This document shows positions 21,142-30,705 of a DNA stretch of 64,000 nt, in pieces. The notes beneath the pieces were generated by a model that was given only the letters and a program-made list of their open reading frames with translations, was not told where the DNA came from and did not search any database. Position numbers and translations under genes: made by a program. Every line of letters starts with the position of its first letter. Position 1 is the stretch's first letter. Source of the stretch: Paenibacillus albicereus (lineage in GTDB: Bacteria > Bacillota > Bacilli > Paenibacillales > Paenibacillaceae); NCBI RefSeq assembly GCF_012676905.1, contig NZ_CP051428.1:3496001-3560000 (forward strand). The letters are read 5' to 3'.

Positions 21142-23238
21142 TCAGTATCCGTCCTTAACGAGTTCAATCTCTTTATAGTAGTATTTCAGAATCGCGTCGT
21201 ACGCATACCCCTGCTCGGCAAGGCCTTTGGCCCCGTATTGCGACAGCCCGAGGCCGTGCCCGTAGCCGGTGCCGCGGATATACCACGATGCTCCGGAAGC
21301 GACGGGGCGAATCGCCCCGCCTGCGCCGGCGACGTTCAGCGAGGCTCCTCCCGAGGAAGAAGCCTTGGCTCCGCCTGCGCCGAGCACCTGCACGGCCGCG
21401 CCGGCTTCCTTGGCGCCGATCTGGCCGCCGCCGCCGAGCAGCGACAGCGACGCCGGCTCGATCCAAAAGCGCGTGCTCGGCAAGCCGCCGAGCGCCCCGC
21501 GCAGGCTGTCCGGCGACTTGACGCCGAGCTCCTTGCCGTTGACGAGCAGCTTGGTCACCCTTCCCGAAGGGCCGCGCTGACCGACCTCCAAGGACGTAAT
21601 CGGCCCCGAGACCGCCGAGGCCGTCTTGCCCTTCATCGCGTCCAGCAGCTGCTGGCTCGTGAACGGTCCCCGAATCCAGTTCATCTCGTTGGACTGGGGC
21701 ACTGTCTCCAGCACGGTCACCTTGGCGCCGGCGCCGAGCTTCTCCACTGCGGCGACGCCGGTCTGGACGAGCGGAATCGGCCGCACGTTCGTATCGGCCG
21801 CCTTGGCGGTGGCGGTCTGCGCGCCAGAGCCGCCGGCGCCGGACAGCGTCACGGTGTCCGAGCGGACGAAGCCGCTCTTGCCTGACGGCGTCAGCACCCG
21901 ATGCCAAGCGAGCAGGCCTTTTTCGGACGAGCCGTCGGGACTTGCCACGCTGCCCAGATAGGGAACCGGATTGCCCCACACCTCGGCGGGATCGGCCGTC
22001 TGGCCGCCCGAGCTGGAGGAGAATACGGCCTCGATCGGCTTTCCGGCCGACTTGAGCACGACGCCAGCCGTCGCATCGACCGCCTGGATCGTCGTCGGCT
22101 TTTCGGAGGACGTGCCGTTGTACGCCTGGCTGAGCGTCGTGTCGACGACCTCGGCGATGCCGAAGCCGCTGCCTTGGGCGAGGGCATAGGAGCGGGCGGC
22201 GACGGCCTGCGCCTTGAGCGCCTCCGCATGCCAGGAGCCCGGCATCTCGCCGCCGACGACCGAATACAGATACTCTTCGAAACCGAGCTCGTTGATGACG
22301 GCGAGCGCGCCGTTGTAGCTGCCGACTTCCACCTGGCCTCTGTACGTACGTCCGTACCGCTCGGCAAGTTTCACCGGCTCGGCTCCCGCCGGACGGACGA
22401 CGGCGAAGGAGCCGGACGGAGCTTGGTACAGCGGCGTCGGCGAGCTCTCCTTTTGGCTGATCGACAGCTCCTGCCGCTTCATCAGATAGGCGCCTGGGGA
22501 AGCCGGCGCGAGACCGGCCGCTTCCGCGACACCGGCCAGCTTGAGCCGGACCGCGTCGAGGCCGGCCGCATCCGCCGCCGCTCCGACCAGCACGGAATAG
22601 GCGGTCCCGCCGCCGCCCGGCCGGAGCGCCACGAACGTCTCGACCCCGGCCGCGCCGAAGACGCCGGCGGCGGCGAGCGCCTCTGCCTCGGTCGCGAAGG
22701 CGGCCGTCTCCAGATGGAGCGGACCGCGCACCGTGCCGGCTCCCCCGCCGAATGCCTTGACGGTCGCGTTTTGCGTCCATTTGGCGAGCGCCGTCGAGGC
22801 CGCGGAGGCGGTCGCATACGCCCCCTCCGTCACCTCGTATGCGCCAGCGCCTGCGCGGGACGTCTTTTCCAGCACGGGATTGCCGCCGGCCGCCTTGACG
22901 GCCTTGGTCACGGCAAGCGCCGCGGCGAAGTCGGCGCTCTGCCCCAGCAGCGCCGAATAGCCTTCGGCCATCGCCCTCAGCTCGGCGCCGGCCGGCACGG
23001 CATCCAAAAGCCCCGTCTCGCCGTTCTTCTTGACCGCGACACGAAGTCCGCCGGCCGAGCTCAGCGTAGCCGCCGGGGTGGACAGCGTGTATTTGTTCGG
23101 AACCGTGATGAAGATGCCGACCCGGATGGCGCGCCCGGCCTCTCCGTCCGCCATGGCGGCGGAAGGAAGGCACAGGCTCGCCGCCAGCGCGGCCGGACCG
23201 AGCCAGGCCGCCGCTCTATATGCATTCGATCTCTTCAT
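21142..23238 (-). CDS. SpoIID/LytB-domain secreted protein
   Basis: 698 aa with a signal peptide ([20 protein letters not shown] and a cleavage region near [11 protein letters not shown]). The N-terminal half has Ala/Gly-rich repeats that resemble SPOR-like segments. The middle (about residues 300-470) is a SpoIID/LytB domain: [15 protein letters not shown], then [15 protein letters not shown] and [18 protein letters not shown]. The Glu of GGEMPG corresponds to the catalytic Glu of SpoIID, a lytic transglycosylase acting on denuded glycan strands. The last 50 residues ([18 protein letters not shown]) complete the domain. In the ruvB-queA interval; role in cell wall or spore engulfment is inferred. 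Confidence 0.85.
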   Translation of the reverse strand: MKRSNAYRAAAWLGPAALAASLCLPSAAMADGEAGRAIRVGIFITVPNKYTLSTPAATLSSAGGLRVAVKKNGETGLLDAVPAGAELRAMAEGYSALLGQSADFAAALAVTKAVKAAGGNPVLEKTSRAGAGAYEVTEGAYATASAASTALAKWTQNATVKAFGGGAGTVRGPLHLETAAFATEAEALAAAGVFGAAGVETFVALRPGGGGTAYSVLVGAAADAAGLDAVRLKLAGVAEAAGLAPASPGAYLMKRQELSISQKESSPTPLYQAPSGSFAVVRPAGAEPVKLAERYGRTYRGQVEVGSYNGALAVINELGFEEYLYSVVGGEMPGSWHAEALKAQAVAARSYALAQGSGFGIAEVVDTTLSQAYNGTSSEKPTTIQAVDATAGVVLKSAGKPIEAVFSSSSGGQTADPAEVWGNPVPYLGSVASPDGSSEKGLLAWHRVLTPSGKSGFVRSDTVTLSGAGGSGAQTATAKAADTNVRPIPLVQTGVAAVEKLGAGAKVTVLETVPQSNEMNWIRGPFTSQQLLDAMKGKTASAVSGPITSLEVGQRGPSGRVTKLLVNGKELGVKSPDSLRGALGGLPSTRFWIEPASLSLLGGGGQIGAKEAGAAVQVLGAGGAKASSSGGASLNVAGAGGAIRPVASGASWYIRGTGYGHGLGLSQYGAKGLAEQGYAYDAILKYYYKEIELVKDGY

Positions 23239-23279
23239 TTCGTCTCCTTTCGATGTTCGGCTCCTGCGCATTGCCTCCC

Positions 23280-24281
23280 CTATTCCGGCACCGGCAAGCC
23301 GAGGTGACGGTAGGCGAGCGGCGTCGCCACGCGTCCGCGCGGCGTGCGCTGCAGAAAGCCGATCTGCATGAGATAAGGCTCGTAAACGTCTTCGATCGTC
23401 TGGCTTTCCTCGCCGATCGTCGCCGCCAGCGTGTCGAGCCCGACAGGACCGCCGCGATAATGCGAGATCATCGCCTGCAGCAGCTTGTGGTCGATGCGGT
23501 CGAGGCCGAGCGGATCGACGGCGATGAGCGACAAGGCGAGCTCCGCGAGCTCGCTCGTAATGATGCCGTCCCCGCGCACCTGCGCGAAGTCGCGCACCCG
23601 CTTGAGCAAGCGGTTGGCGATGCGCGGAGTGCCGCGCGAGCGCAACGCGATCTCATGCGCCGCTTCCCCGACCATCCGCACGTCCAGAATCTCGGCCGAG
23701 CGCGAGATGATGAACGCCAGCTCGTCCGTGCCGTAGTACTCCAGCCGGCTGACGACGCCGAAGCGGTCGCGCAGCGGCGCGCTGAGCAGGCCGGCGCGCG
23801 TCGTCGCGCCGATCAGCGTGAACGGCGGCAGGTCGAGCCGGACGGAGCGCGCGCTTGGACCTTTGCCTATCATGATGTCGAGGCAGAAATCCTCCATCGC
23901 CGGGTAGAGCACCTCCTCGACCGCGCGGTTCAGCCGGTGGATCTCGTCGATGAACAGCACGTCGTGCTCCTGCAGGTTCGTCAGCAGCGCGGCGAGATCG
24001 CCGGGCCGCTCGATCGCGGGTCCCGACGTCGTGCGCAGGCTGACGCCGAGCTCGTTGGCGATGATGTTCGACAGCGTCGTCTTGCCGAGCCCCGGCGGGC
24101 CGTAGAGCAGCACGTGGTCGAGCGCCTCCTTGCGCAGCTTGGCCGCCTCGATGAATACCTTGAGGTTGTCCTTGACCTGCGACTGGCCGATATATTCGTT
24201 CAGATAGCGGGGACGCAGGCTGTACTCCACCGCCTGGTCCTCCATCATCAGATTGGCGGAAATGATGCGATCATCCTCCAT
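23280..24281 (-). CDS. ruvB: Holliday junction branch migration helicase RuvB
   Basis: AAA+ motor that drives branch migration with RuvA. 333 aa; Walker [16 protein letters not shown], Walker [11 protein letters not shown], sensor 1 [11 protein letters not shown], arginine-finger region LRDRFGV and a C-terminal winged helix ([16 protein letters not shown]). Starts [12 protein letters not shown] with GGAGGGGAGC upstream, 22 nt after ruvA. Confidence 0.97.
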   Translation of the reverse strand: MEDDRIISANLMMEDQAVEYSLRPRYLNEYIGQSQVKDNLKVFIEAAKLRKEALDHVLLYGPPGLGKTTLSNIIANELGVSLRTTSGPAIERPGDLAALLTNLQEHDVLFIDEIHRLNRAVEEVLYPAMEDFCLDIMIGKGPSARSVRLDLPPFTLIGATTRAGLLSAPLRDRFGVVSRLEYYGTDELAFIISRSAEILDVRMVGEAAHEIALRSRGTPRIANRLLKRVRDFAQVRGDGIITSELAELALSLIAVDPLGLDRIDHKLLQAMISHYRGGPVGLDTLAATIGEESQTIEDVYEPYLMQIGFLQRTPRGRVATPLAYRHLGLPVPE

Positions 24282-24303
24282 CTGCTCCCCTCCTCCTGCG
24301 CGC

Positions 24304-24927
24304 TCAGCCTTTGAACAGCTGCTGGAGCGCGCGCTTCATGAGCGCATCGACGGTCTCGCCGGGCAGCTCGGCGCCGCCCATGCCGGCCCAGGCCCGATCG
24401 AGCTCCGCCGCCGTGTAGCCGAGCGCGGCGAGCGCCTCGCGCGCCTCCGTCCATGCCGAGCCGGCGGCGTCCGCGACCGTCCCGCCTCCGGAGGCTTCCG
24501 CCTCCCACTGCAGCTCGACCGTCTGCACGGCGAGCTGAAGCTTGTCCTTGAGGTCAAGGATCATGCGCTGCGCCGTTTTCTTGCCGATGCCCGGCAGCCG
24601 AGTCAGGAAGCTCAGGTCCTCGCGATGGATCGCGGCGACGACCGCCTCCGGCCTTCCCCCGGCAAGGATGCCGACCGCGACGCGCGGACCGATGCCCGAC
24701 ACCTCCAGCAGCTGGCGGAACAAGGCCTGCTCCTCGCGCGTCTGGAAGCCGAACAGCTGGGCGGCGTCCTCGCGGACATGATGATGGCAATACACGGTCA
24801 CCGCCTCCTCGCTCCGCGCGAAGGCGTACGGGTTGGGCGTAAACACGCGGTACCCGATGTCGCGAACGTCGATGACGACGGAGTCGGCATCAATCTGGGC
24901 GACGCGGCCCTTCACATAATCGATCAT
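24304..24927 (-). CDS. ruvA: Holliday junction DNA helicase subunit RuvA
   Basis: Junction-binding tetramer. 207 aa: OB domain ([20 protein letters not shown]), HhH domain with [16 protein letters not shown] and [17 protein letters not shown], and the C-terminal RuvB-binding domain (about residues 160-207). Its ATG overlaps the ruvC stop as ATGA, so ruvC-ruvA-ruvB are translationally coupled. Confidence 0.97.
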   Translation of the reverse strand: MIDYVKGRVAQIDADSVVIDVRDIGYRVFTPNPYAFARSEEAVTVYCHHHVREDAAQLFGFQTREEQALFRQLLEVSGIGPRVAVGILAGGRPEAVVAAIHREDLSFLTRLPGIGKKTAQRMILDLKDKLQLAVQTVELQWEAEASGGGTVADAAGSAWTEAREALAALGYTAAELDRAWAGMGGAELPGETVDALMKRALQQLFKG

Positions 24928-25427
24928 CTTCGGCGCACCTCGTTCAATTTGGTCTGGAGGACGGAAAAATGCGCATGGCAGATCGCTACCGCGAGCGCGT
25001 CCGCCACGTCGTCCGGCTTAGGGACCTTGGCGAGGCGCAGGAACATGCGGACCATCTCCTGCACCTGGCGCTTCTCCGCCTTGCCGTAGCCGACGACGGC
25101 CTGCTTGACCTGCATCGGCGTGTACTCGCTGATCGGCAGGCCGCGCTGAGCCGCCGCGAGCAGGATGACGCCCCTGGCCTCGCCGACGGTGAACGCCGTC
25201 GTGACGTTGCGGTTGAAGAACAGCTTCTCCACCGCGACGCAGTCGGGCTTGTATGTATCCATGAGCGACGAGGCGGACTCGTACACCTGCTTGAGCCGCA
25301 GCTCATGAGGCGTGCCGGCCACCGTCTCGATCGAGCCGTACTGCACCGGCGCCAGCTTGCTTCCGTCCTTGTCGATGAAGCCGAACCCGGCGATGGCGAT
25401 GCCCGGGTCAATCCCTAAAATGCGCAC
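24924..25427 (-). CDS. ruvC: Crossover junction endodeoxyribonuclease RuvC
   Basis: Resolves Holliday junctions. Catalytic acidic residues are in ILGIDPGIAIAGFGF, CVAVEKLFFNRN and the C-terminal KPDDVADALAVAICH. The GTG at 25427 (VRILGIDPG) is used because GGGAG lies 8 nt upstream; a GTG three codons earlier touches that site. The length of 167 aa is normal. First gene of ruvCAB. Confidence 0.95.
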   Translation of the reverse strand: MRILGIDPGIAIAGFGFIDKDGSKLAPVQYGSIETVAGTPHELRLKQVYESASSLMDTYKPDCVAVEKLFFNRNVTTAFTVGEARGVILLAAAQRGLPISEYTPMQVKQAVVGYGKAEKRQVQEMVRMFLRLAKVPKPDDVADALAVAICHAHFSVLQTKLNEVRRR

Positions 25428-25461
25428 CCGCGCCACTCCCTGCCGTCATTTATGAAAAACG

Positions 25462-25483
25462 AAAAAACCCCGATGCCCGGGGT
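25462..25483 (-). terminator. Terminator-like hairpin between promoter and ruvC
   Basis: Minus strand ACCCCG-GGCAT-CGGGGT followed by TTTTT. It lies 35 nt upstream of ruvC and downstream of the candidate promoter at 25496, so it could attenuate ruvCAB or be a second terminator of bofC. Confidence 0.7.
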
Positions 25484-25495
25484 ACAGACTCTATC

Positions 25496-25504
25496 AGTAT
25501 AGCA
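25496..25504 (-). promoter_or_regulatory. Extended -10 promoter candidate for ruvCAB
   Basis: Minus strand TGCTATACT, an extended -10 (TGnTATACT); the -35 is weak (TTCTCC at 17 nt). Initiation would be about 10 nt before the terminator-like hairpin. Confidence 0.45.
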
Positions 25505-25557
25505 AAATAACTCTCTCAGGAGAACAAGCGTTTCGCAAGGCGTCCGCTCCGCCGCGT

Positions 25558-25592
25558 CAAAAAGCCCCCGGCTCCATAGGGAGCGCAGGGGC
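25558..25592 (-). terminator. Terminator of bofC
   Basis: Minus strand GCCCCTGCGCTCC-CTAT-GGAGCCGGGGGC, imperfect in the middle, then TTTTTGAC. It is 40 nt after the bofC stop. Confidence 0.7.
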
Positions 25593-25631
25593 AGGGACAT
25601 CGGCCGGGCGGATACGGGCCGGGCTTGTCGT

Positions 25632-26303
25632 TCAATACGTGTGCTTCATGGCGCCTCGGCTCGCGTCGACGGCGAAGTCGCCGTAGCTCGAGATGACGCT
25701 GTTGTATTCATCCTTGTCCTGCACCCGGATGCCGCCGAACAGGCGGTCGAGCTCCTCCTTCGGCAGCGAGCTTTCCATATGCTGCAGGTCAAGCTGGTAG
25801 AAGGTCTTGATGACCTTCTCCTCCTTCGGCGGTCCCTCGAAAAGGGTGAGGCTGCCCCCGGCGTCCACGCCGAATGTCGCGCTTTGGCGGCAGGAGGCGG
25901 ACAAATCGTCCACCGTCTCCGTCAGCAGCACCTCGCCGCCTTCGACCGTAGCGGTCAGCCGGGGCTGCTCCAGCAGCAGCCGATGCACCTCTTCCGCCTC
26001 CAGGCGGCCGAGCGGCTGCGTTTCGACGCCGCACAGATACACCTTGCGCAGGACGACGGGGGCCGCCTCCCGATCCCGCAGGAAGGCGGCCGCCCCGTCG
26101 TCGGACTCCTTCGCGCGGGCGCCGTGCTCCGCCGGCGCGGACGCAGCGGCAGGGACCGAGGCGACAGGAGACGCGGCGGCAAGCTCAGGCGGATAGCCGG
26201 CGAGCAGCAGCGCCGCGCCTGCCGCGATGCAGGCGAGGCGCAGCGGCAGGCGGCGCTGCAGCTTCCATTTGCGTTTCGTCCACAGGCGGAACAGCTTGAG
26301 CAT
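25632..26303 (-). CDS. bofC: BofC-like intercompartmental sporulation regulator
   Basis: 223 aa. BofC is secreted from the forespore and inhibits the SpoIVB protease that triggers pro-SigmaK processing. An N-terminal hydrophobic segment (LACIAAGAALLLAGY) after basic residues fits a signal sequence. An Ala/Pro-rich linker follows, then the BofC domain: LRKVYLCGVETQPLG, LEEPRL-like region and FYQLDLQHMESSLPKEE with GIRVQDKDEYNSVISSYG at the end. The ATG at 26303 (MLKLFRLW) is chosen because AAGGA lies 4 nt upstream. Next to ruvC as in B. subtilis. Confidence 0.85.
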   Translation of the reverse strand: MLKLFRLWTKRKWKLQRRLPLRLACIAAGAALLLAGYPPELAAASPVASVPAAASAPAEHGARAKESDDGAAAFLRDREAAPVVLRKVYLCGVETQPLGRLEAEEVHRLLLEQPRLTATVEGGEVLLTETVDDLSASCRQSATFGVDAGGSLTLFEGPPKEEKVIKTFYQLDLQHMESSLPKEELDRLFGGIRVQDKDEYNSVISSYGDFAVDASRGAMKHTY

Positions 26304-26382
26304 GACATCCTTCACCCTTTCCGGCGCTTTTGCCGTTAGGATGAACGGATGCTGGATGAATTATGCATTCATAGCGGCGGGG

Positions 26383-28173
26383 CTAGCGCCGATTGATCCA
26401 CGGCCGGCTGCCTTTGGGCCGGCGCACGGTCGGCCTCGCCGCCGCTCGGATGACCGCCTTCTTGGCCGGCTTGCGCGGCGCTGCCGTGCCGGTCTTGGCC
26501 GGCTTCGACGGCCCTTGGACCGTCAGCCCTCCGGCCGCAGCGGATGGCTCGGATGCGGACTCGCCGTCCGCCGCTTCGTCCTCGCGGTCACCGCATCCGC
26601 ATGGCTGCGCCTGGACCGGGCTCAGCTGCGCCGGAGCCGCGGCCGCAGGCTGGCCGTAGCCCCCGGCTCCATGCAGCCCGGCCGTCGCTCCGGGCCAGGC
26701 CGGCTGCGCATAGCCGCCGGCAGCCGGAACGCCGTAGCCGGCGGGACCGGCGGAAGCGGGAAGAGCCGCCTCCGGCTGCCAGGTGCCGCTGCCTCCGTAG
26801 CTGAAGGAGCCGCCGGGGCCGAGGCTCCAAGGGGCGGAGGCTCCGTATTCCGCAGCCATCGGATAGCCGCCGGCCGCAGCGGAAGGCTGCGCCGGGTAGG
26901 CTCCATAGCCGCCATAGCCTCCGCCATAGCCGCCGGCATAGCCATAGCCTCCGGAAGAAGCAGAAGCATACGGGTCCATGTAGGCCTGGTGATGTCCGCC
27001 CCATGGCGAAGCTGCAGGCGATGCGCCGGCCGGCCACCCGCCTGGCTGGGCGTAGCCTTCCGCGGGCCCGGCCGCTTGCGGCTCATAGGGTGCATAAGGC
27101 ATTCCGTAGCCGGCGCTCTCCGGCCCGTGGGCGCCTGCGCCATAACCGCCATGTCCTTGACCATGCCCATAGGGGGACTCGGCGGCAGCGAACGGCGAGT
27201 GGCCGCCGTGCATGGCGTAGCCGCTGTAGCCGCCGTGGGCAGGCTCGGCGCCGTAGGGCGAACCCATGGACGGCGATGTGCCATAACCTTGATATTCGCC
27301 ATAGCCGCCATGCCCGCCATGCCCGCCATATCCACCATATCCGCCCTCGCCCGCTCCCGCAGCCAGGCCCGGGATTTCCTGCGAGTAGGTCGGACCGTAA
27401 TGGCCATAGCCGCCATGCCCGCCGAAGCCGCTGCCGGCGGCACCGGCAACCGAGCCGGGAAGCTGAGGCATCTGATAGAGGGGAGCGAAAGCCTCCGTGG
27501 CTGGAATCTTCTCCTGCATGAACGGATGGACCGCCTCGCCCATCTCATGGCCGGCGTGATGGTGGCTCTGCCCGGCGACGGTGTACCCGGCGTGGGACTT
27601 CGCCGCTTCGGAGAGCAGCGGCTCCATCGCATGCTCCTTAGGCATGGAGCCGTAGGACGGCTTCTCGACGACGGCTACGACAAGCTCCTCGACCTGCACG
27701 ACCGGAGGCGGCGGCAGGACGGGCTCCGCCTGGACCACCGTTTTCTTTTCCGCTGCCGGCTCCGGGCTTTTCGGCGCGGTATTCTTCTTGCCTCCCTCGC
27801 CCGATTCCGGCTCCGCCTTGTGCTGCGCGGTGAGCGGCGATGCGGACGGCTTCGGAATATGGACCGTGTCGCCTTCCTTCAGCTCGGCCGGATCGACGAT
27901 CTGCGGATTGGCTTTGATGAGCTCCTGCAGCGATACGCCCCAGGCCTTCGACAGCTTCCACAGCGTGTCGCCGATCTTCGCCTTGTACTTGTGGATCAGC
28001 TCCGGCGCTCCCGGCTTGCTTGCCGACGCCGGCACCTTGACCTTCGTGCCGATCAGGATGTTATGAGGATTCGTCAAGGTCGGATTGAGCTTCTGCAGCT
28101 CTTCTACGCTCACCCCGTATTTCTGGCCGATCAGGTACAGCGTATCGCCCTTCTTCACGATATGGATTTTCAC
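26383..28173 (-). CDS. safA: Spore coat assembly protein SafA-like, two LysM domains
   Basis: 596 aa, GTG start with GAGGAGGGAG upstream. LysM 1 covers about residues 2-46 (VKKGDTLYLIGQKYGVS) and LysM 2 residues 58-102 (AKIGDTLWKLSKAWGVS); these bind peptidoglycan or cortex. After an acidic/Lys linker, residues about 200-510 are very rich in Gly, Tyr, His, Pro and Ala with GGYGGHG-type repeats, typical of coat and adhesin proteins, and the C-terminus is basic (KPAKTGTAAPRKPAKKAV). B. subtilis SafA nucleates the inner coat layer and lies in this same neighbourhood. The low-complexity part is longer and more Gly/Tyr-rich than in B. subtilis. Confidence 0.8.
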   Translation of the reverse strand: MKIHIVKKGDTLYLIGQKYGVSVEELQKLNPTLTNPHNILIGTKVKVPASASKPGAPELIHKYKAKIGDTLWKLSKAWGVSLQELIKANPQIVDPAELKEGDTVHIPKPSASPLTAQHKAEPESGEGGKKNTAPKSPEPAAEKKTVVQAEPVLPPPPVVQVEELVVAVVEKPSYGSMPKEHAMEPLLSEAAKSHAGYTVAGQSHHHAGHEMGEAVHPFMQEKIPATEAFAPLYQMPQLPGSVAGAAGSGFGGHGGYGHYGPTYSQEIPGLAAGAGEGGYGGYGGHGGHGGYGEYQGYGTSPSMGSPYGAEPAHGGYSGYAMHGGHSPFAAAESPYGHGQGHGGYGAGAHGPESAGYGMPYAPYEPQAAGPAEGYAQPGGWPAGASPAASPWGGHHQAYMDPYASASSGGYGYAGGYGGGYGGYGAYPAQPSAAAGGYPMAAEYGASAPWSLGPGGSFSYGGSGTWQPEAALPASAGPAGYGVPAAGGYAQPAWPGATAGLHGAGGYGQPAAAAPAQLSPVQAQPCGCGDREDEAADGESASEPSAAAGGLTVQGPSKPAKTGTAAPRKPAKKAVIRAAARPTVRRPKGSRPWINRR

Positions 28174-28344
28174 TTGCCGACTCCCTCCTCTTCGCGTGCC
28201 TCTCGAATGCGGCGGCTGCCCGCCCATCTGTCCGTCGTTACATCGTATGCAGCGACTGGGCATCTGTCTCCCTTTTCCGCAAAATAATCCAAGCCCCGCG
28301 CGGAATCACGGAACGAGGCGAAGAAGGGGCGAACGAGAACGGGC

Positions 28345-28368
28345 CGCGCGGGCGCGCGGGCGCGCGGG
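28345..28368. repeat. Three exact copies of CGCGCGGG
   Basis: An 8-bp unit repeated three times without mismatch in the gap between safA and the next minus-strand gene, where no coding is seen. Confidence 0.85.
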
Positions 28369-28380
28369 CGAGCACAGCGA

Positions 28381-28405
28381 AAAGAGCGCTCCGCTGGAGC
28401 GCTCG
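28381..28405 (-). terminator. Terminator of the 106-aa hypothetical gene
   Basis: Minus strand GAGCGCTCC-AGC-GGAGCGCTC followed by TTTTCG. Confidence 0.8.
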
Positions 28406-28422
28406 TGCCGGCGATGCAACCG

Positions 28423-28743
28423 CTACTCTTCCTCGCCCTCCTGTTTGCCCGGAGTCGGCAAGAAGCCGAACTCGATCTTTCTCGGCAGAGGATTCCTCCA
28501 ATGCGCTTCAGCTGCCTCCAGGATGTCCGGCACTTGCCGCACCGTCAGGACGAAGCCCCGCAGCATGCCCGCCAGCGCTTCCAGACGGTGATCCTCCCAT
28601 CCGCTCCAGTCCCCGCTCTCCAGCTCAGGGAGCAGGCCGAGGGGCGTTTTTTTCGCCGTCTGCCGCCATTTCTCCCGCTCCTGCTCCGTCATCCCGCCGT
28701 AGAGACTCGCGATTTCCGCCATCCATCCGCTGCGCTTGTCCAT
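28423..28743 (-). CDS. Hypothetical soluble protein, 106 aa
   Basis: I do not recognise a characterised family. The product starts MDKRSGWMAEIASLYGG and is helix-rich (REKWRQTAKKTP, LEALAGMLRGFVLTVRQ), with no signal or TM segment. AAAGGAGAGG lies 7 nt upstream of the ATG and a terminator follows, so it looks like a real single-gene transcript between pheA and safA. Confidence 0.75.
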   Translation of the reverse strand: MDKRSGWMAEIASLYGGMTEQEREKWRQTAKKTPLGLLPELESGDWSGWEDHRLEALAGMLRGFVLTVRQVPDILEAAEAHWRNPLPRKIEFGFLPTPGKQEGEEE

Positions 28744-28770
28744 TCCTGTTCCTCTCCTTTGCCTTGGAAT

Positions 28771-28809
28771 AAAAAAGCGTCCACCCAGCCCCTTAGGCCG
28801 AATGGACGC
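28771..28809 (-). terminator. Terminator of the hom-thrB-pheA operon
   Basis: Minus strand GCGTCCA-TTCGGCC ... TGGACGC followed by TTTTTTATT. Confidence 0.8.
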
Positions 28810-28834
28810 ATGTTCTCTTAGAAGTCATATCGCT

Positions 28835-29737
28835 TCAGGCGCGGCTCTCCGCGGCCTCCTGCGGCAGCTCCGGAGCGGTGCTGCCGAAGCTCGGATACGA
28901 GCCGAGCACCCTTACCTGGCAGCCGATCGCCTCGATCTCCTGCAGCGCGGCGGGCAGCAGCACTGTATCCAGCGCCATCTCGATATCGATGACGAAGTGG
29001 TACGTGCCCAGCCGCTTCTTGGTCGGACGCGATTCGATGCGCGCCAGGTTGATGCGCCGCCAGGCGAACGCCGACAGCACCTGATGCAGCGCGCCCGGGA
29101 AGTCTTCCGGCAAGGTGACGAGGATCGACGTCTTGCGCACCGGCGACTCCCGCAGGGCGAACGGCTCCTTGCCGACGAGCAGGAAGCGCGTGTAGTTGTT
29201 GTCGTGGTCCGTCACGCCGGGACGGATGACGTCAAGGCCGTAATGGGCGGCCGCCAGCGTGAGTCCGATCGCGGCCCAGCCTTTGCCGGGATTCTCGCTG
29301 ACGATCTTGACCGCCTCGGCCGTGCTGCTCACATGCTCCCACTCGGCATGCTGCAGGTTCGCCCGCAGGAAGCTGTGGCACTGCGCCATCGCGACCGGAT
29401 GGCTCAGCACGCGCACGATGCGGCCGAAATCCGGCTCGCCGTCCTCGCCGGACAGCTCGCCGCGATGGCCGATCAGCTGCTGGCGGGACGGGTAGATCCA
29501 TTCCGCCTGGATCGGCAGGTCGACCTCGTGCAGCAGCCAATCCATGTGCAGGTTGACGGAGCCCTCGATCGTATTCTCGATCGGGATGACGCTGTAGTCC
29601 GTGCGTCCTTCCACCGTGGACAGGAACACGTCGGATATCATCGGGTAGTAGACGCGCTCCGCGCCGTCCTCTCCGCACAGGCTGCGGGCAGCCTCGTCGG
29701 AGGTGGAGACGACGGGAAGCAGGGCGACTTTCATCAT
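28835..29737 (-). CDS. pheA: Prephenate dehydratase
   Basis: Converts prephenate to phenylpyruvate for phenylalanine synthesis. 300 aa: catalytic domain with YSVIPIENTIEGSVNLHMD and NYTRFLLVG (the catalytic TRF motif), then a C-terminal ACT domain (PGALHQVLSAFAWRRINLAR, ESRP), which gives feedback inhibition by phenylalanine. Starts at 29737 with AAAGGAG upstream; the ATG overlaps the thrB stop (ATGA). The frame extends upstream through thrB in another register, which is not real. Confidence 0.95.
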   Translation of the reverse strand: MMKVALLPVVSTSDEAARSLCGEDGAERVYYPMISDVFLSTVEGRTDYSVIPIENTIEGSVNLHMDWLLHEVDLPIQAEWIYPSRQQLIGHRGELSGEDGEPDFGRIVRVLSHPVAMAQCHSFLRANLQHAEWEHVSSTAEAVKIVSENPGKGWAAIGLTLAAAHYGLDVIRPGVTDHDNNYTRFLLVGKEPFALRESPVRKTSILVTLPEDFPGALHQVLSAFAWRRINLARIESRPTKKRLGTYHFVIDIEMALDTVLLPAALQEIEAIGCQVRVLGSYPSFGSTAPELPQEAAESRA

Positions 29738-30705
29738 GCTTCGGAATCTCCTTTGCGATGGCCTTGCGGCGCCAGCCAAGGCGCCAGATGCTCGTCCAGC
29801 ACGACGGGCCCTTCCAGGTCCGGCTCCAGCCGGATCAGGTCGGCCTCGGTGCCCGCCGCTGCCAGCGTGCCGAGCAGGAACGACTCCAGCTCGGCCAGGC
29901 GCGGGCTGTCCCGATCCACGAGCGCCAGAAGCGTCGGACCCGCGCCGCTGAGCGCGGCGCCGAGAGCGCCGTGCTCGGCCGCCCCGGCCAGCACCTCGGC
30001 CATGCCGGGGATGAGCGGAGCGCGATACGGCTGATGCAGCTTGTCCTGCATCGCCCTCGCGATCAGCTCGAGCCGGCCCGAAGCCAGCGCCGCGACGAGG
30101 AGGGAGCTGCGGCCGACGTTGAATACCGCGTCCTTCATCGGCAGCTGCGCCGGCAGCGCGTGGCGGGCTTTTTCGGTGGCGAGCTCGAAGCGCGGAATCG
30201 CCGCGACTGCGGCCAGCCGCTCCGGAGGGTCCAGACGGACGAGATCGGCGCGGCTGCCGTCCCAGGCGGCGGCGATGAGGCCGCCGTACAACGAGGCGCC
30301 CACGTTGTCGGGATGTCCTTCGAGGCGGGTCGCCAGCTGCAGCAGGCCGTCCCGGTCGAACGGCCGCCCCGCCAGCTCGTTGGCCGCGTACAGGGCGCCG
30401 ACGATCGCGCTCGCGCTGCTGCCGAGGCCGCGCGTGAGCGGAATGCCGCTGCACATGTCGATCTCGAGCTCCGGCACGGGCCGTCCCGCTTCCTCATGAA
30501 GCAGCGCCGCGACTTTGTAGAACAGGTTGCTCTTGTCGGTCGGAATGCCGTCCAGTCCCCCGCCATGCAGCCGGATCGACGTGCGGTCGGAGATCCCCAT
30601 GCCGACCCAAGCGTAGAGCGAAAGCGCCATGCCCAGGCTGTCGAAGCCCGGTCCCAGATTGGCCGTGCTGGCCGGAACCCGTACCAGCACGCGGCTCATG
30701 CCCAT
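29734..30705 (-). CDS. thrB: Homoserine kinase
   Basis: GHMP-family kinase making O-phosphohomoserine for threonine. 323 aa: ATP-binding loop PLTRGLGSSASAIVGALYA, N-terminal RVPASTANLGPGFDSLGMAL and C-terminal GAALSGAGPTLLAL. The ATG shares its A with the hom stop codon (TGATG), and the gene's own stop overlaps pheA. thrC is not next to it, unlike the common hom-thrC-thrB order. Confidence 0.95.
   Translation of the reverse strand: MGMSRVLVRVPASTANLGPGFDSLGMALSLYAWVGMGISDRTSIRLHGGGLDGIPTDKSNLFYKVAALLHEEAGRPVPELEIDMCSGIPLTRGLGSSASAIVGALYAANELAGRPFDRDGLLQLATRLEGHPDNVGASLYGGLIAAAWDGSRADLVRLDPPERLAAVAAIPRFELATEKARHALPAQLPMKDAVFNVGRSSLLVAALASGRLELIARAMQDKLHQPYRAPLIPGMAEVLAGAAEHGALGAALSGAGPTLLALVDRDSPRLAELESFLLGTLAAAGTEADLIRLEPDLEGPVVLDEHLAPWLAPQGHRKGDSEA

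Noticed and set aside
21173-23173. 666-codon minus frame inside the SpoIID-like gene
   Set aside because: Alternative register; the SpoIID frame has signal peptide and catalytic motifs.
28835-30454. 539-codon frame joining a thrB shadow to pheA
   Set aside because: Start of pheA is at 29737 with RBS; upstream part is a wrong register of thrB.
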